From an uncultured Clostridium sp. (GTDB taxonomy: Bacteria > Bacillota > Clostridia > Lachnospirales > Lachnospiraceae): a stretch of 64,000 nt of DNA. Under the pieces are notes generated by a model. It worked only from the letters and a program-made list of their open reading frames with translations. It had not been told where the DNA came from and ran no database searches. Each line of letters starts with the position of its first letter. The stretch's first letter is position 1. The stretch spans positions 62,001-126,000 of the forward strand of contig CAMNRM010000003.1 of assembly GCA_946553025.1 (NCBI GenBank). The letters run 5' to 3'. Shown here piece after piece: positions 27,016 to 35,455 of this stretch. A program made the position numbers and the translations under genes.

Positions 27016-27269
27016 CAGAGAAAGGGACAGGGATAGAAGAGAGGTTTTAAAGACTTTTGGTTAGAACGAAAGATATGAACAAAGATTTGTTATCGTTATG
27101 ATAAAAATGATAACTGCATAGAAAATATCAGTTCTAAAGATTATCAAAAAAGTTGGAGATATGATGCTTTAGAATAGGTGATTAGTGAGAAGAAATTGGA
27201 TGTTGATAATGCATTGGAATTTTGGAGAGGAATGTATTTTAAAGTAAAATGGTGGGGTAAAAAATAATT
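27016..27269 (+). pseudogene. Rhs/YD-repeat scar
   Basis: Between helicase and Sel1 gene a frame from 27087 reads CYRYDKNDNCIEN, SWRYDALE, a stop, then VDNALEFWRGMYFKVKW before ending at 27268. The first part has the Y-x-YD-x-N-x-N pattern of a YD repeat, as in the Rhs protein upstream; the last part matches ALKILKGMYFEAKW in the scar at 22,446-22,490. It has an internal stop and no start, so it is a fragment left by rearrangement of an Rhs-type or linked gene. Confidence 0.4.
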
Positions 27270-28166
27270 ATGACTAAAACAGATTTTTCTTTATGTATAG
27301 CAATAATGGGAATTGTTATTGAGATATGTCAGGTTATATGTTCTCGATTATCAAAGATAAATAAAAAAATATATCATTTAATTAGTATAATTTCGATAGC
27401 TATTGTTATTTTTGTACCTTTTTGGTTTATAAGGTATTATGAGTTTTTGCCAGAGGATATGAACTTAACAGTAGAGGGTATGCTAATTAAGGCCGAAGAA
27501 TATTATAAAACAAAAGATTATTTAAAAGCTATTAATATTTACAATTCTGATAAATTAAATACTAATACTATTGCATTATCAAATTTAGGTTATTTTTATG
27601 AACATGGAATAGGAGTAAACAGTGATATAAAAAAGGCGAAAGAAAATTATGAAAAGGCTAAACAATTAGGAAGTGAAAAGGCTTTAGATAATTGGATTAG
27701 TTGTATATTGAATCATCCTGAATCTTATCATGAAGTATTAGCTTGTTTAAAAGAAGGATATGATAATAATAGACAAGATACATTTGAATTTGTTGCTAAA
27801 AGTATGAGCGCGGGACAAATAGATTTATCTGAAAAAAAAGAAGTGAAGGATAGAGTGAAATCTTTTTTTGAGTTTTCAGAGGAGTGGCAAGCAAAGATTC
27901 TTGAAGGTACGCAATATGAAAATTATGTAAGGCAAGAGGATTTTTCAGGAATAGAAGGTGATTTTTGTACATATAAGGTAAGAACAGAAACATTTAAAGA
28001 GATTGTAGATATAGTTCCCTATGAATTAATAACGGACGCTTGGGAAAAAACAAATGCAATGGAGCCTGTTTACTTAAATAGAAAAATCACCTATTTAGAT
28101 ATAATTGAAAAAAAATTTTATTTTGCGAATGAGTATCAAACAAAATTTATTATGTGTGACAAATGA
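27270..28166 (+). CDS. Membrane-anchored Sel1-repeat protein
   Basis: 298 residues. Two N-terminal hydrophobic segments (about residues 5-25 and 36-58, the second ISIAIVIFVPFWFIRYY) anchor the protein; residues ~70-150 contain TPR/Sel1-type helices, with the diagnostic ALSNLGYFYEHGIGVNSDIKKA followed by YEKAKQLGSEKAL. The remaining ~140 residues are unfamiliar. Sel1 repeats mediate protein contacts and are frequent in secretion and conflict loci. Start codon has only a GGTGGGG stretch upstream, a middling ribosome site. Function unknown. Confidence 0.6.
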   Translation: MTKTDFSLCIAIMGIVIEICQVICSRLSKINKKIYHLISIISIAIVIFVPFWFIRYYEFLPEDMNLTVEGMLIKAEEYYKTKDYLKAINIYNSDKLNTNTIALSNLGYFYEHGIGVNSDIKKAKENYEKAKQLGSEKALDNWISCILNHPESYHEVLACLKEGYDNNRQDTFEFVAKSMSAGQIDLSEKKEVKDRVKSFFEFSEEWQAKILEGTQYENYVRQEDFSGIEGDFCTYKVRTETFKEIVDIVPYELITDAWEKTNAMEPVYLNRKITYLDIIEKKFYFANEYQTKFIMCDK

Positions 28167-28238
28167 TACTGGAATAAGAATATTTTGATTAATATTTATT
28201 AAAAAATTAGTGGAGTGAAGTATAAGCTATAAAAGAGC

Positions 28239-29011
28239 GTGCGCCCAGCTAAGGGTAGAACGTATAGCGGATGGTCCCCTGTCCGGAAAGGTCTAACCAA
28301 ACCACCGGTAGTGAGTCTTGGGTGAGTACTGGTAACAGTGCGTGTTAAGTGTAGACAGCGAGGTAATAGGGTCAAAAGGCATTTCAGCCCCGAAATATAG
28401 TATTAACTGGTGTGCTGACGTTTTGCTCTTAACAGAAGGCAATATGTGTGCAAATCGATTTGGTGAGAATGTACGCAGCACCATAGGGTCTAAGGTCAGC
28501 CATGTTATATAATGGGGTTGTACCAACTGAGAGAAAGCCTGTGTGTGTTTTCAGTACATGGTATGCCAAGAGGAAAGCAAAAGAGATACAGACCGTCGGA
28601 TAGTACCGATGAAGGCGGTTAATGCCGCTAGAGAGAAGCCGAGAGCGGCATTAACCTCTAAAAAAATTCTGGCTAAAGCAATATCAAAGAGGAATCATTA
28701 TTATACGCAGGGATAGAAACATAATGGAAACGAAATTGGCGAAAATAGCATAATTATCAAGAGAACACTCGGATATGGTGTTCACATCCATGGGGTCTTT
28801 AATCAACAAAGAAATGTTAAAGGAATACTATGAGAAGGTAGATGGCGCAAAAGCTGTAGGAATCGATGGAATAACCAAGGAGGAATACAGTATGCGTCTG
28901 GAGGAAAACTTGGAACTGCTGGAGGAACGAATAAAGAATAAATTTTGCAAGCCTAAAGAGGCAAGAATGGTGGAGGTTCCGAAAGAGAACGGGAAAACAT
29001 ATGGTGAGTAA
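28239..29011 (+). mobile_element. Truncated group II intron (5' part, broken reverse-transcriptase gene)
   Basis: The sequence starting GTGCGCCC at 28239 is the conserved 5' end of bacterial group II introns, and the ~480 bases that follow are rich in paired segments, as expected of domain I. The intron-encoded protein begins METKLAKIA at 28724 but codon 10 is TAA (CAA expected), and the frame resumes as LSREHSDMVFTSMGSLINKE, VGIDGITKEEY, ARMVEVPKENGKT. That is the start of a group II reverse transcriptase; it ends about residue 92, before the YADD active site. Domains V and VI are absent. The intron cannot splice or move on its own. Confidence 0.8.
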
Positions 29012-29028
29012 ATAATAGGTAAGAAGAT

Positions 29029-29421
29029 ATGATTATAAGACATAAAGGAGTATCGTTAATTAGTGGAAAAAATGTAACCGGATATGCCGTTCATATGGAT
29101 GGAAAATTCTATATTTTCATTGATAGCGGCTGCCGGATACAGGTAAAAGCATCTTCGATTTTTCCTGTAGAGGAAGGATTGGTTGATGCGATAGAGTTAA
29201 TGCCAATCAAGGAAGGTGTGCATTCTCTATATTGTTTGGGATTAAGTGAGCAGCTGTTATGTGAATTAAAAAAACAAGGAGTTAGGTATTTAGAGGATTT
29301 ATTGGAATGGAAAGATGAAGATTATCATAAAATCAAAGGTCTTGGCTTGCAAAAGAGAGCTAAGATACAGAGGAAATTGGAGGAATATGGACTCGTAAAA
29401 AACAATATTACTCAAAATTAG
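29029..29421 (+). CDS. Small protein with RNA-polymerase alpha-CTD-like domain
   Basis: 130 residues. The N-terminal ~75 residues are a beta-rich domain (GKNVTGYAVHMDGKFYIFI). Residues ~78-122, LGLSEQLLCELKKQGVRYLE then IKGLGLQKRAKIQRKLEEYGL, closely follow the helix-hairpin-helix layout of the RNA polymerase alpha C-terminal domain. That fold binds DNA or activators, so this could be a transcription modulator of the mobile element. It lacks a strong ribosome site and starts 18 bases after the broken intron. Could alternatively be a generic HhH DNA-binding protein. Confidence 0.55.
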   Translation: MIIRHKGVSLISGKNVTGYAVHMDGKFYIFIDSGCRIQVKASSIFPVEEGLVDAIELMPIKEGVHSLYCLGLSEQLLCELKKQGVRYLEDLLEWKDEDYHKIKGLGLQKRAKIQRKLEEYGLVKNNITQN

Positions 29422-29494
29422 AGTAATAAAATACTCTTATAATTATTAAACTATACTTCGAACTAATGTTACAATACACACGAGGTATAGAAAA

Positions 29495-29839
29495 ATGAAT
29501 ATTAATCGAGTAAAGAAATTACGTTTATCATTGAAATTAAGCCAGGAAGAATTAGGAGAACGAACCAATATTTCCCAACAACTTATTAGTAAAATTGAGA
29601 ATGATGACCAGAAGCTGACAAGGGACAACATGATTGTTTTGGCTGATTTTTTTCAAGTATCAACAGACTATCTCCTTGGAAGGAGCAATGTCCGAACCAC
29701 GTTGGAGCAGGAATCCGAACGCCTTAACCGATATGAGCAGTACTATGATTTTATACAGTTATATGAGATTTTAGGCGATAAAGGAAAAAAACTGCTTCAT
29801 GGCATGGCTGATATGCTGGTAAAAGCAGATATCGACTGA
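29495..29839 (+). CDS. XRE-family transcriptional regulator
   Basis: 114 residues, GAGGT site. Residues ~5-60 form a Cro/CI-type helix-turn-helix: RLSLKLSQEELGERTNISQQ, LISKIENDDQKL, FFQVSTDYLLGR. The short C-terminal helical part (LYEILGDKGKKLLHGMADML) probably dimerises. It lies 10 bases upstream of a two-component pair and likely controls the element or that operon; an operator is not identifiable by eye. Confidence 0.85.
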   Translation: MNINRVKKLRLSLKLSQEELGERTNISQQLISKIENDDQKLTRDNMIVLADFFQVSTDYLLGRSNVRTTLEQESERLNRYEQYYDFIQLYEILGDKGKKLLHGMADMLVKADID

Positions 29840-29849
29840 GGAGGCTGTT

Positions 29850-30563
29850 ATGCTTGATATAGCAATATGTGAAGATGAACGATTCCAACAAGGAGCATTA
29901 GAAGAAATGCTGTATGCCCTGGGAAAGAAGCTGGGAATCTATTTGGAAGTCAGTGTCTATGAACGTGGGGAGTCCCTATTGGCAGAGGTCAGTAAAGGAG
30001 TACAGTATGATGTAATTTATCTGGATATTGAGATGGAAGGCATGAATGGAATTCGTGTGGCGGAAGCATTGCGGAATCAGGATCGTACTGTGCAGATTAT
30101 CTATGTAACACAGTATGATTGTTATGTCCGGCAGAGTATTGATACGATGCCAAGTGGATATTTGGTAAAGCCTGTAAATCCAGAGGAATTTGAGCGGGTT
30201 TTTCGGAAAATCAGCGGCTGGATTCAGGGAAAGGATGCCTTCTATCGTTTTATCTGTGATAAAATTCCTAGAAAGGTATTGTTAAAAGATATCTTATATT
30301 TTAAGAGCAGTTTAAGGCAGGTGGAGATTGTCTGCGAGGAGGGCAGCTATCTGATTTATCGAAAATTAAATGAGATTGAACAGGAGTTAGTAGCAGAAAA
30401 TCAAAAACAATTTTTGAGAATTCATCAATCTTATTTGGTTAATTATAACCATATCCGTTGTTTTGGACATAACTGGGTTGAACTGCAAACAGGGAAACGT
30501 CTGTCGATGAGCCGTGGCAGGAGGGAAATCGTTGAAAAAAGGCTGGGAGGAGCATCAATGTGA
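29850..30563 (+). CDS. LytTR-family response regulator (AgrA-like)
   Basis: 237 residues, GGAGG site. Receiver domain residues 1-120 with acidic pocket CEDE, phospho-acceptor Asp59 in IYLDIEMEGMNG and conserved Lys in LVKPVN. LytTR DNA-binding domain at ~135-235 (ILYFKSSLRQVEIV, FLRIHQSYLVNYNHI). LytTR regulators bind direct repeats upstream of target genes. It overlaps the next gene (ATGTGA), encoding its likely kinase. No AgrB/AgrD peptide genes are adjacent. Confidence 0.9.
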   Translation: MLDIAICEDERFQQGALEEMLYALGKKLGIYLEVSVYERGESLLAEVSKGVQYDVIYLDIEMEGMNGIRVAEALRNQDRTVQIIYVTQYDCYVRQSIDTMPSGYLVKPVNPEEFERVFRKISGWIQGKDAFYRFICDKIPRKVLLKDILYFKSSLRQVEIVCEEGSYLIYRKLNEIEQELVAENQKQFLRIHQSYLVNYNHIRCFGHNWVELQTGKRLSMSRGRREIVEKRLGGASM

Positions 30564-31867
30564 ATATAAGAGAGATGCTTCATGCAGTAGTATTAACCTT
30601 GTATAATGTATTTTTGATTAAGATGTATCTGGATGCATTTTTAGAAAGTCAGAAATGGAAGCAGAGTATCATCGGCTGGGGACTGTTTATTGTGTGGGAA
30701 ATGGGAAGGATTATCCAGGTTATTCAGATTGGAAGTATGGGAATTCTTACACGTCAGAAACCGGGATGGAATCTGTTTACCAATATTCTTGTACTGGGAG
30801 CTGTTGGGCTGTTTTCTTATACTGGAGCGTTCGGGAAACGTATATTATTCCCAGTTGTTTATGTTTCTCTGCTTACTGCAGTAGAGGCATTTGTAGTATT
30901 TGGCATGGAATATGTGGGCGTGGAAGGTGCATCGGTTGTTGTATATTTTTTGCTTTCCAATATTGCTATGCTTATGCTGATTCTGGGAATTAAGTGTTTT
31001 GTGAAAAAGAAATCACTGGATATCATTGAACGTTTTGAAGAGCGATTTCTTTTGCTTTTTGTTTTGGGAGGGATTGTTCTTTATTATTCTTTTTATCGTC
31101 TGGCTTATGATGGCAGAGTAGATGGTGTTGAAAACGTTCTTTGGCTATCGGTTAGTGCTTTGATGCTGCTGGTTTTGGAACTATGTATTTATCCCATTTA
31201 TGGAAAGCTCGCAGAGGCTGTCTGGACAAAAAGGAACATTCGTGATTACAAAAAACAAATGGAATTGTATAAAAAGCAGAGAGAATTGGAGAGAAATGCA
31301 AGAGAAGAAATTGCACGAATCCGGCATGATTTAAAACAGGAACTCGTTTATTTGACTTATCTTTTACAGTGTCAGGAATATGAAAAGATGAAGGTGGTTT
31401 TGGATTCTTTATATGGGGATCTGCAAGGGAACTGTTATGCAGAAGACAGGAGTGGAAATCTGGCTTTGGATGCACTTCTTAACCATTTGACCCAGGAAAC
31501 AATAACCTATGCGATTGAGCTTGACCTGAATATCGATGTGAATGGAGAGATGAAACTGGATGATATTGAGCTATGTGCATTAGCAGGAAACTTATTTGAT
31601 AATGCCGTGGAAGCATCGAAAAAAATTCCAGAGGAAAGAAAAATTTGGGTGAGCTTTTCTTATGAGAAAGGATATCTGTGCTTTCAAGTAAAAAACAGAT
31701 ATAATGGCAAAATTCAAAGAGATGGAAAAACAATAAAAAGTGCTAAAGAGGGGCTGCATGGTTTTGGGCTTTTGTCGGTAAAGAAAATTGTACATAAATA
31801 TCATGGAAATATGGAAATTTTAGAAAAAAATAAAATATTTAGTGTAAAAATTACTGCGTTTTGTTGA
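30560..31867 (+). CDS. Sensor histidine kinase, GHKL (AgrC-like)
   Basis: 435 residues, GTG start overlapping the regulator stop. About six hydrophobic segments in the first 230 residues make a polytopic sensor; a coiled helix then leads to the H-box ARIRHDLKQELVYLTYLL (His near residue 254). The ATPase domain has N-box LAGNLFDNAVEAS and G-box GLHGFGLLSVKKIV. This is the AgrC/ComD-type layout that senses peptides, paired here with a LytTR regulator. The signal is unknown. Confidence 0.88.
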   Translation: MNIREMLHAVVLTLYNVFLIKMYLDAFLESQKWKQSIIGWGLFIVWEMGRIIQVIQIGSMGILTRQKPGWNLFTNILVLGAVGLFSYTGAFGKRILFPVVYVSLLTAVEAFVVFGMEYVGVEGASVVVYFLLSNIAMLMLILGIKCFVKKKSLDIIERFEERFLLLFVLGGIVLYYSFYRLAYDGRVDGVENVLWLSVSALMLLVLELCIYPIYGKLAEAVWTKRNIRDYKKQMELYKKQRELERNAREEIARIRHDLKQELVYLTYLLQCQEYEKMKVVLDSLYGDLQGNCYAEDRSGNLALDALLNHLTQETITYAIELDLNIDVNGEMKLDDIELCALAGNLFDNAVEASKKIPEERKIWVSFSYEKGYLCFQVKNRYNGKIQRDGKTIKSAKEGLHGFGLLSVKKIVHKYHGNMEILEKNKIFSVKITAFC

Positions 31868-31903
31868 GATTTTTAGCGAGAATGATTGTTTTAAATGTTT
31901 TTT

Positions 31904-31938
31904 AGGTGGATCATGGAAATGGTTCACCTTTTTTGTTG
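31904..31938 (+). terminator. Rho-independent terminator after the two-component operon
   Basis: AGGTGGATC, loop ATGGAAATG, GGTTCACCT: a 9-bp stem with two wobble pairs, followed directly by TTTTT. Placed 37 bases after the kinase stop. Confidence 0.75.
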
Positions 31939-32247
31939 TTTAAAAATAACATATTACTTGCTGATTATGACATATGCAAAAAAATATTGGAAATTTATGG
32001 TAGAGTGAAAGAATGATTTTTAGGGTTAGGAAATGAACATTCTTAATATATGGCTTTTTAAACGAAACCGTATGTTTTAGTAGCATTTAAAGGGTTGCTT
32101 GCCTGTTCTTTTTCAGGTATCAATGATGGGTTATTTTCATCATGTTTTCTGGAATGGAAATTGTAACGTTTGTGGACTATGGCATTGTCGTTCTCCAACA
32201 GTGGGATTTTGAATCGACTAAGATTGAAAATCTCGGAGGTTAAGATA
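31939..32247 (+). other. Intergenic region before the sigma factor
   Basis: About 310 AT-rich bases. A 15-codon reading frame at 32033-32080 (begins MNILNIWLFKRNR) has only a poorly placed AGGA and no support as a peptide gene. A small dyad CCTGttcttttTCAGG lies near 32,102-32,118. No consensus promoter is clear. Confidence 0.35.
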
Positions 32248-32706
32248 ATGTCAGAAAAAGATTATTTTTTATTTGTTAACGGACAGCGTATTCAGGTAAG
32301 TAAAGAAGTGTATGAGGAGTATTACTATTGGGAGAGGCAGGAACGGTATTTTATGAATGATTTAAAGAAAGGAAAAATGATTATTAACTCAGAAACTGGA
32401 GAAACAACAATCATCCCAAGCAAAGAAGTTTCTTATGAGCAGTATTTCCGCTATGGGGAACCATTTGCAGTGAAAACAGAAATCATAGATGAGCAAATGA
32501 TTGACCAGATTGCATTAAAAGAGGCAATGCAGGAGATTTCTGAAGAAGAAAGGGAATTGATTTGGGAACTGTTTTTTCTGGAAAAGACAGAACGGCAGGT
32601 GAGCGAGGCATTACATATTGCTAAATCAACTTTACATCACAGGCGTAATCGGATATTGAAGAAATTAAAGAAATACTTAGAAGAAGATGGGAAAAATACC
32701 CAGTAA
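32248..32706 (+). CDS. Sigma-70-like region 4 protein
   Basis: 152 residues; ATG at 32248 has GGAGG 8 bases upstream (the frame is open upstream but without a site). N-terminal ~80 residues contain aromatic, acidic sequence (VYEEYYYWERQERYF) seen in short sigma-like proteins of Firmicute integrative elements. Residues ~90-145 are a region-4 helix-turn-helix: EEERELIWELFFLEKTERQV, HIAKSTLHHRRNRILKKL. Region 2 is missing, so it is probably an element-borne transcription activator rather than a full sigma factor. Confidence 0.75.
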   Translation: MSEKDYFLFVNGQRIQVSKEVYEEYYYWERQERYFMNDLKKGKMIINSETGETTIIPSKEVSYEQYFRYGEPFAVKTEIIDEQMIDQIALKEAMQEISEEERELIWELFFLEKTERQVSEALHIAKSTLHHRRNRILKKLKKYLEEDGKNTQ

Positions 32707-33249
32707 AAATCTTACAATTTTATTAAGATTATGCAAAAAGTGGACCAAAACCCTTTTCCCAACGGCTTTTATATAGAGGGATTTATCGCTCTTTCTTGAA
32801 CCTTGATAAATAACAGGATTTCAGAATTATTTCCTGTTTATTAATATATCCAAGCTATACGATTTGCTGCAGCCGTAAAGGGAAGCATCCAGGCACAGGC
32901 GCGATGAAGGCTTAGCTGTTTATGATAATAAAAGTTTTTCATAACAGAAAAGCAGGAGCGAGAACCTGAGGAGTCTGTAAGCCGGTGTAAGGTCACACCG
33001 GTAATGCCATGACCTGCAGTAAAGCGTAACCGTAAATTCCCGTACCGCAGGGTGAAAGGGGGATGCTGGGGATGTGGTCTGGGCAGGTTTGCCGTCTGCC
33101 GCCGCCCATTCCCGGTATCACGGGCCTGTGAGCCGCAGGCGGCTTGGATGTAAAAGATAAGGATGCCGGTTTGTTGCTTACAGGAAGAAAAAAGGACATT
33201 TAGACAAGCCGGTATCACATAAATACAGAAACAAACATGACAGGGAGGT
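32707..33249 (+). other. Structured GC-rich leader upstream of the DUF6870 gene
   Basis: 540 bases without a gene. From ~32,870 the sequence is much GC-richer than its surroundings and has several clear stem-loops: CCGGTGT/ACACCGG at 32982-33001 (6-base loop), GGCAG/CTGCC at 33082-33100, CCCG/CGGG at 33111-33124, and GCCGC/GCGGC near 33132-33143. A structured leader or small RNA of the mobile element is a fair inference; I recognise no Rfam family. Confidence 0.45.
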
Positions 33250-33255
33250 ATGGTC

Positions 33256-33528
33256 ATGGAGGATATAGAGAAATTAAGGAAAGCAGATTTGGCGCAAATG
33301 AAAGCGGTGGATGTGCGGACGGTTGATCGGGAAAGCCTTATGGATATTCGTAAGGTGCAGATGAATAAAAACCTGCCAAAGAGCGAACAGTTTGCGGATT
33401 TTTTGAAGCAGGTAAAGAATCCATATTGTTACCGCTGCGGAAAAGTTGTGGTAAAGGTTAGTTTTTCTGATACGGGAATTACCTTGGAGGATCGCCTGGA
33501 GCATTATTTGGAGAGCTTTTCTGGTTGA
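33256..33528 (+). CDS. DUF6870 family protein of a mobile element
   Basis: 90 residues; ATG at 33256 sits 6 bases after GGGAGG (the ATG at 33250 is too close). The sequence ADLAQMKAVDVRTVDRESL, NKNLPKSEQFADFLKQV, NPYCYRCGKVVVKVSF matches the DUF6870 pattern I know from serine-recombinase-bearing elements of gut Firmicutes. The single CxxC could bind metal with a partner. Function unknown. It precedes the recombinase operon but is separated by its own ~240-base gap and a promoter. Confidence 0.7.
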   Translation: MEDIEKLRKADLAQMKAVDVRTVDRESLMDIRKVQMNKNLPKSEQFADFLKQVKNPYCYRCGKVVVKVSFSDTGITLEDRLEHYLESFSG

Positions 33529-33673
33529 AGTGGTTTATCAGGGGTTTATGTTAAAAAATAAAAAGTTCACTGACAGGGCAAAGGATATTTGCAGTATCCG
33601 ATAAATCAAGAGAAATTCTTCAATATAGGTTAAAATGGTGAATGTCAAAGAAAATAATGTTCGCCGCAGCGGG

Positions 33674-33702
33674 TTGACTTTCATACTTTAAAGTGATATA
33701 TT
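33674..33702 (+). promoter_or_regulatory. Promoter of the recombinase operon
   Basis: TTGACT (33674-33679), 17-base spacer, TATATT (33697-33702): near-consensus sigma-70 type, 77 bases before the first recombinase start. Confidence 0.75.
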
Positions 33703-33778
33703 ATAAGAAATAAGCAAACCAGTGAAACCCCATGGTGAAAAGTTTGGATAAGGGAATTTTTTGCATTGGAGGTTCACA

Positions 33779-35455
33779 ATGAACAAGTTAATAGAAAACC
33801 GGGTATACCGTGCAGCGATCTATGTCCGTTTATCGAAAGAGGATGGGGACAAAGAGGAGAGCGACAGTATCGTTAATCAAAAGGAGTTAATCCGGGCATT
33901 TCTGGCCGATAAGCCGGAGATCTGCATAAGCGGCGAGTTTGTGGACGACGGCTATAGTGGGGCGGATTTTGAACGCCCCAGTTTTAAGCGTATGGTTTCA
34001 CAGATTGAGGCAGGGCAGATCGATTGTGTGGTCGTTAAAGATCTGTCCAGGTTTGGGCGGAATTTTGTGGAGGCAGGGCGCTATATTGACCAGATATTTC
34101 CCGCTATGGGCATCCGTTTTATTGCCGTCAATGACCACTACGACAGTATTAACGGGCGGACTTCTTCGGATAGAATACTGATTCCCTTCAAAAACCTGAT
34201 TAACGACGCATTTTGCCGGGATATTTCGATTAAAGTCAGGAGCCAGTTGGAAATCAAACGGAAGAAAGGGGATTTCATTGGCTCTTTTGCTGTATATGGG
34301 TATCAGAAATCACCGGAAGACCGCCATAAACTGGTGGTGGACGATTATGCTGCCGGGGTGGTGCGGGATATTTTCAGGTGGAAGCTGGAAGGGGCCAGCC
34401 AGCAGCGGATTGCCGACCGGCTGAATGAACGAGGGGAGCTGTCCCCTATGGAATATAAGCGTTTCTGCGGTCTGCAGTATAAATCCGGCTTCCAGGTAAA
34501 CCCGAAGGCAAAATGGACAGCCGTTGCCATAGGCAGAATCCTCAGAAATGAATTTTATCTTGGGACAATGGTACAGGGAAAACGAACAACGCCGAACCAC
34601 AAAGTCAAAAAGACCGTAGTAAAGCCAAGTGCAGAATGGGTGCGGGTGGAGAACAGCCATCCCCCGATTATTGACCGGGAGGATTTCTTTGCGGTGGAAA
34701 AGCTGCTGCTACAGGATACCCGTGTGGCACCAAATGAGCAGGAGGTTTATCTTCTGTCCGGTCTGGTCTTCTGTGGGGACTGCGGACAGAACATGGTGCG
34801 GAATAGTGTGTGCCGGAAGGGAAAAACCTATGTTTATTATATGTGCGGAAATAACCGCACAAACCGGGCCTGCTCCAGCCATCGGCTCAGCGACAAATTG
34901 CTGGAAGAATCGGTGTTCCTTTCGTTGAAACAGCACATTGACAACATTGTAGATATGGAACGTATTCTTGCTTACCTGGAAACCCTGCCCTATCATCAGG
35001 CCGATGTGGAAAAGGTGGATAGGCAGCGGATAAAAAGGCATGAGGAGGCGGCAAGGTATAGTCGGTTAAAAACGTCTTTGTATGAATCACTTACGGAGGG
35101 GCTGATGGATAAAGCAGAGTATCTGGAGATGAAAGCCATCTATGATGAAAAACTGCGGGAAGCTCAGGCTGCGGAGGCAAAGCTGAGGGAGGAGATGGAA
35201 GGGCTGTTAAGCAGCCGGCCTGCCAATACCTTCTGGATTGAACGGTTTAAACAGTACCGGAACCTGGACCGATTGACGCGCCGGATGGCGGTTTCGCTGA
35301 TTGAACGGATTGATGTGTATGAGGACTGCCGGGTGGTGATCCGGTTCAAGTATCAGGACAGCTACGAACGGGCGCTGGCAGTAATTGATGGGATAAAACC
35401 GAATGGCGGCTTTCCTGACAGGCAAAAGGTACAAACGAATAAGGAGGCGATGTAG
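33779..35455 (+). CDS. Large serine recombinase 1
   Basis: 558 residues; ATG at 33779 has GGAGG 6 bases upstream. Resolvase domain with nucleophile Ser19 in YVRLSKED, DDGYSGADFERPSF, and VVKDLSRFGRN; recombinase domain (YGYQKSPEDRHKLVVDD); zinc ribbon FCGDCGQNM...YYMCGNN..C and coiled-coil C-terminus (~400-500). Such enzymes cut and rejoin DNA at short att sites without cofactors, integrating or excising elements. Its stop is followed at once by a second recombinase gene, whose ribosome site lies inside this one's end. Confidence 0.93.
   Translation: MNKLIENRVYRAAIYVRLSKEDGDKEESDSIVNQKELIRAFLADKPEICISGEFVDDGYSGADFERPSFKRMVSQIEAGQIDCVVVKDLSRFGRNFVEAGRYIDQIFPAMGIRFIAVNDHYDSINGRTSSDRILIPFKNLINDAFCRDISIKVRSQLEIKRKKGDFIGSFAVYGYQKSPEDRHKLVVDDYAAGVVRDIFRWKLEGASQQRIADRLNERGELSPMEYKRFCGLQYKSGFQVNPKAKWTAVAIGRILRNEFYLGTMVQGKRTTPNHKVKKTVVKPSAEWVRVENSHPPIIDREDFFAVEKLLLQDTRVAPNEQEVYLLSGLVFCGDCGQNMVRNSVCRKGKTYVYYMCGNNRTNRACSSHRLSDKLLEESVFLSLKQHIDNIVDMERILAYLETLPYHQADVEKVDRQRIKRHEEAARYSRLKTSLYESLTEGLMDKAEYLEMKAIYDEKLREAQAAEAKLREEMEGLLSSRPANTFWIERFKQYRNLDRLTRRMAVSLIERIDVYEDCRVVIRFKYQDSYERALAVIDGIKPNGGFPDRQKVQTNKEAM

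Noticed and set aside
32033-32080. 15-codon frame as an autoinducer peptide gene for the Agr-like pair
   Set aside because: Ribosome site is badly spaced, there is no AgrD-like cysteine or charged tail, and no AgrB gene is present.
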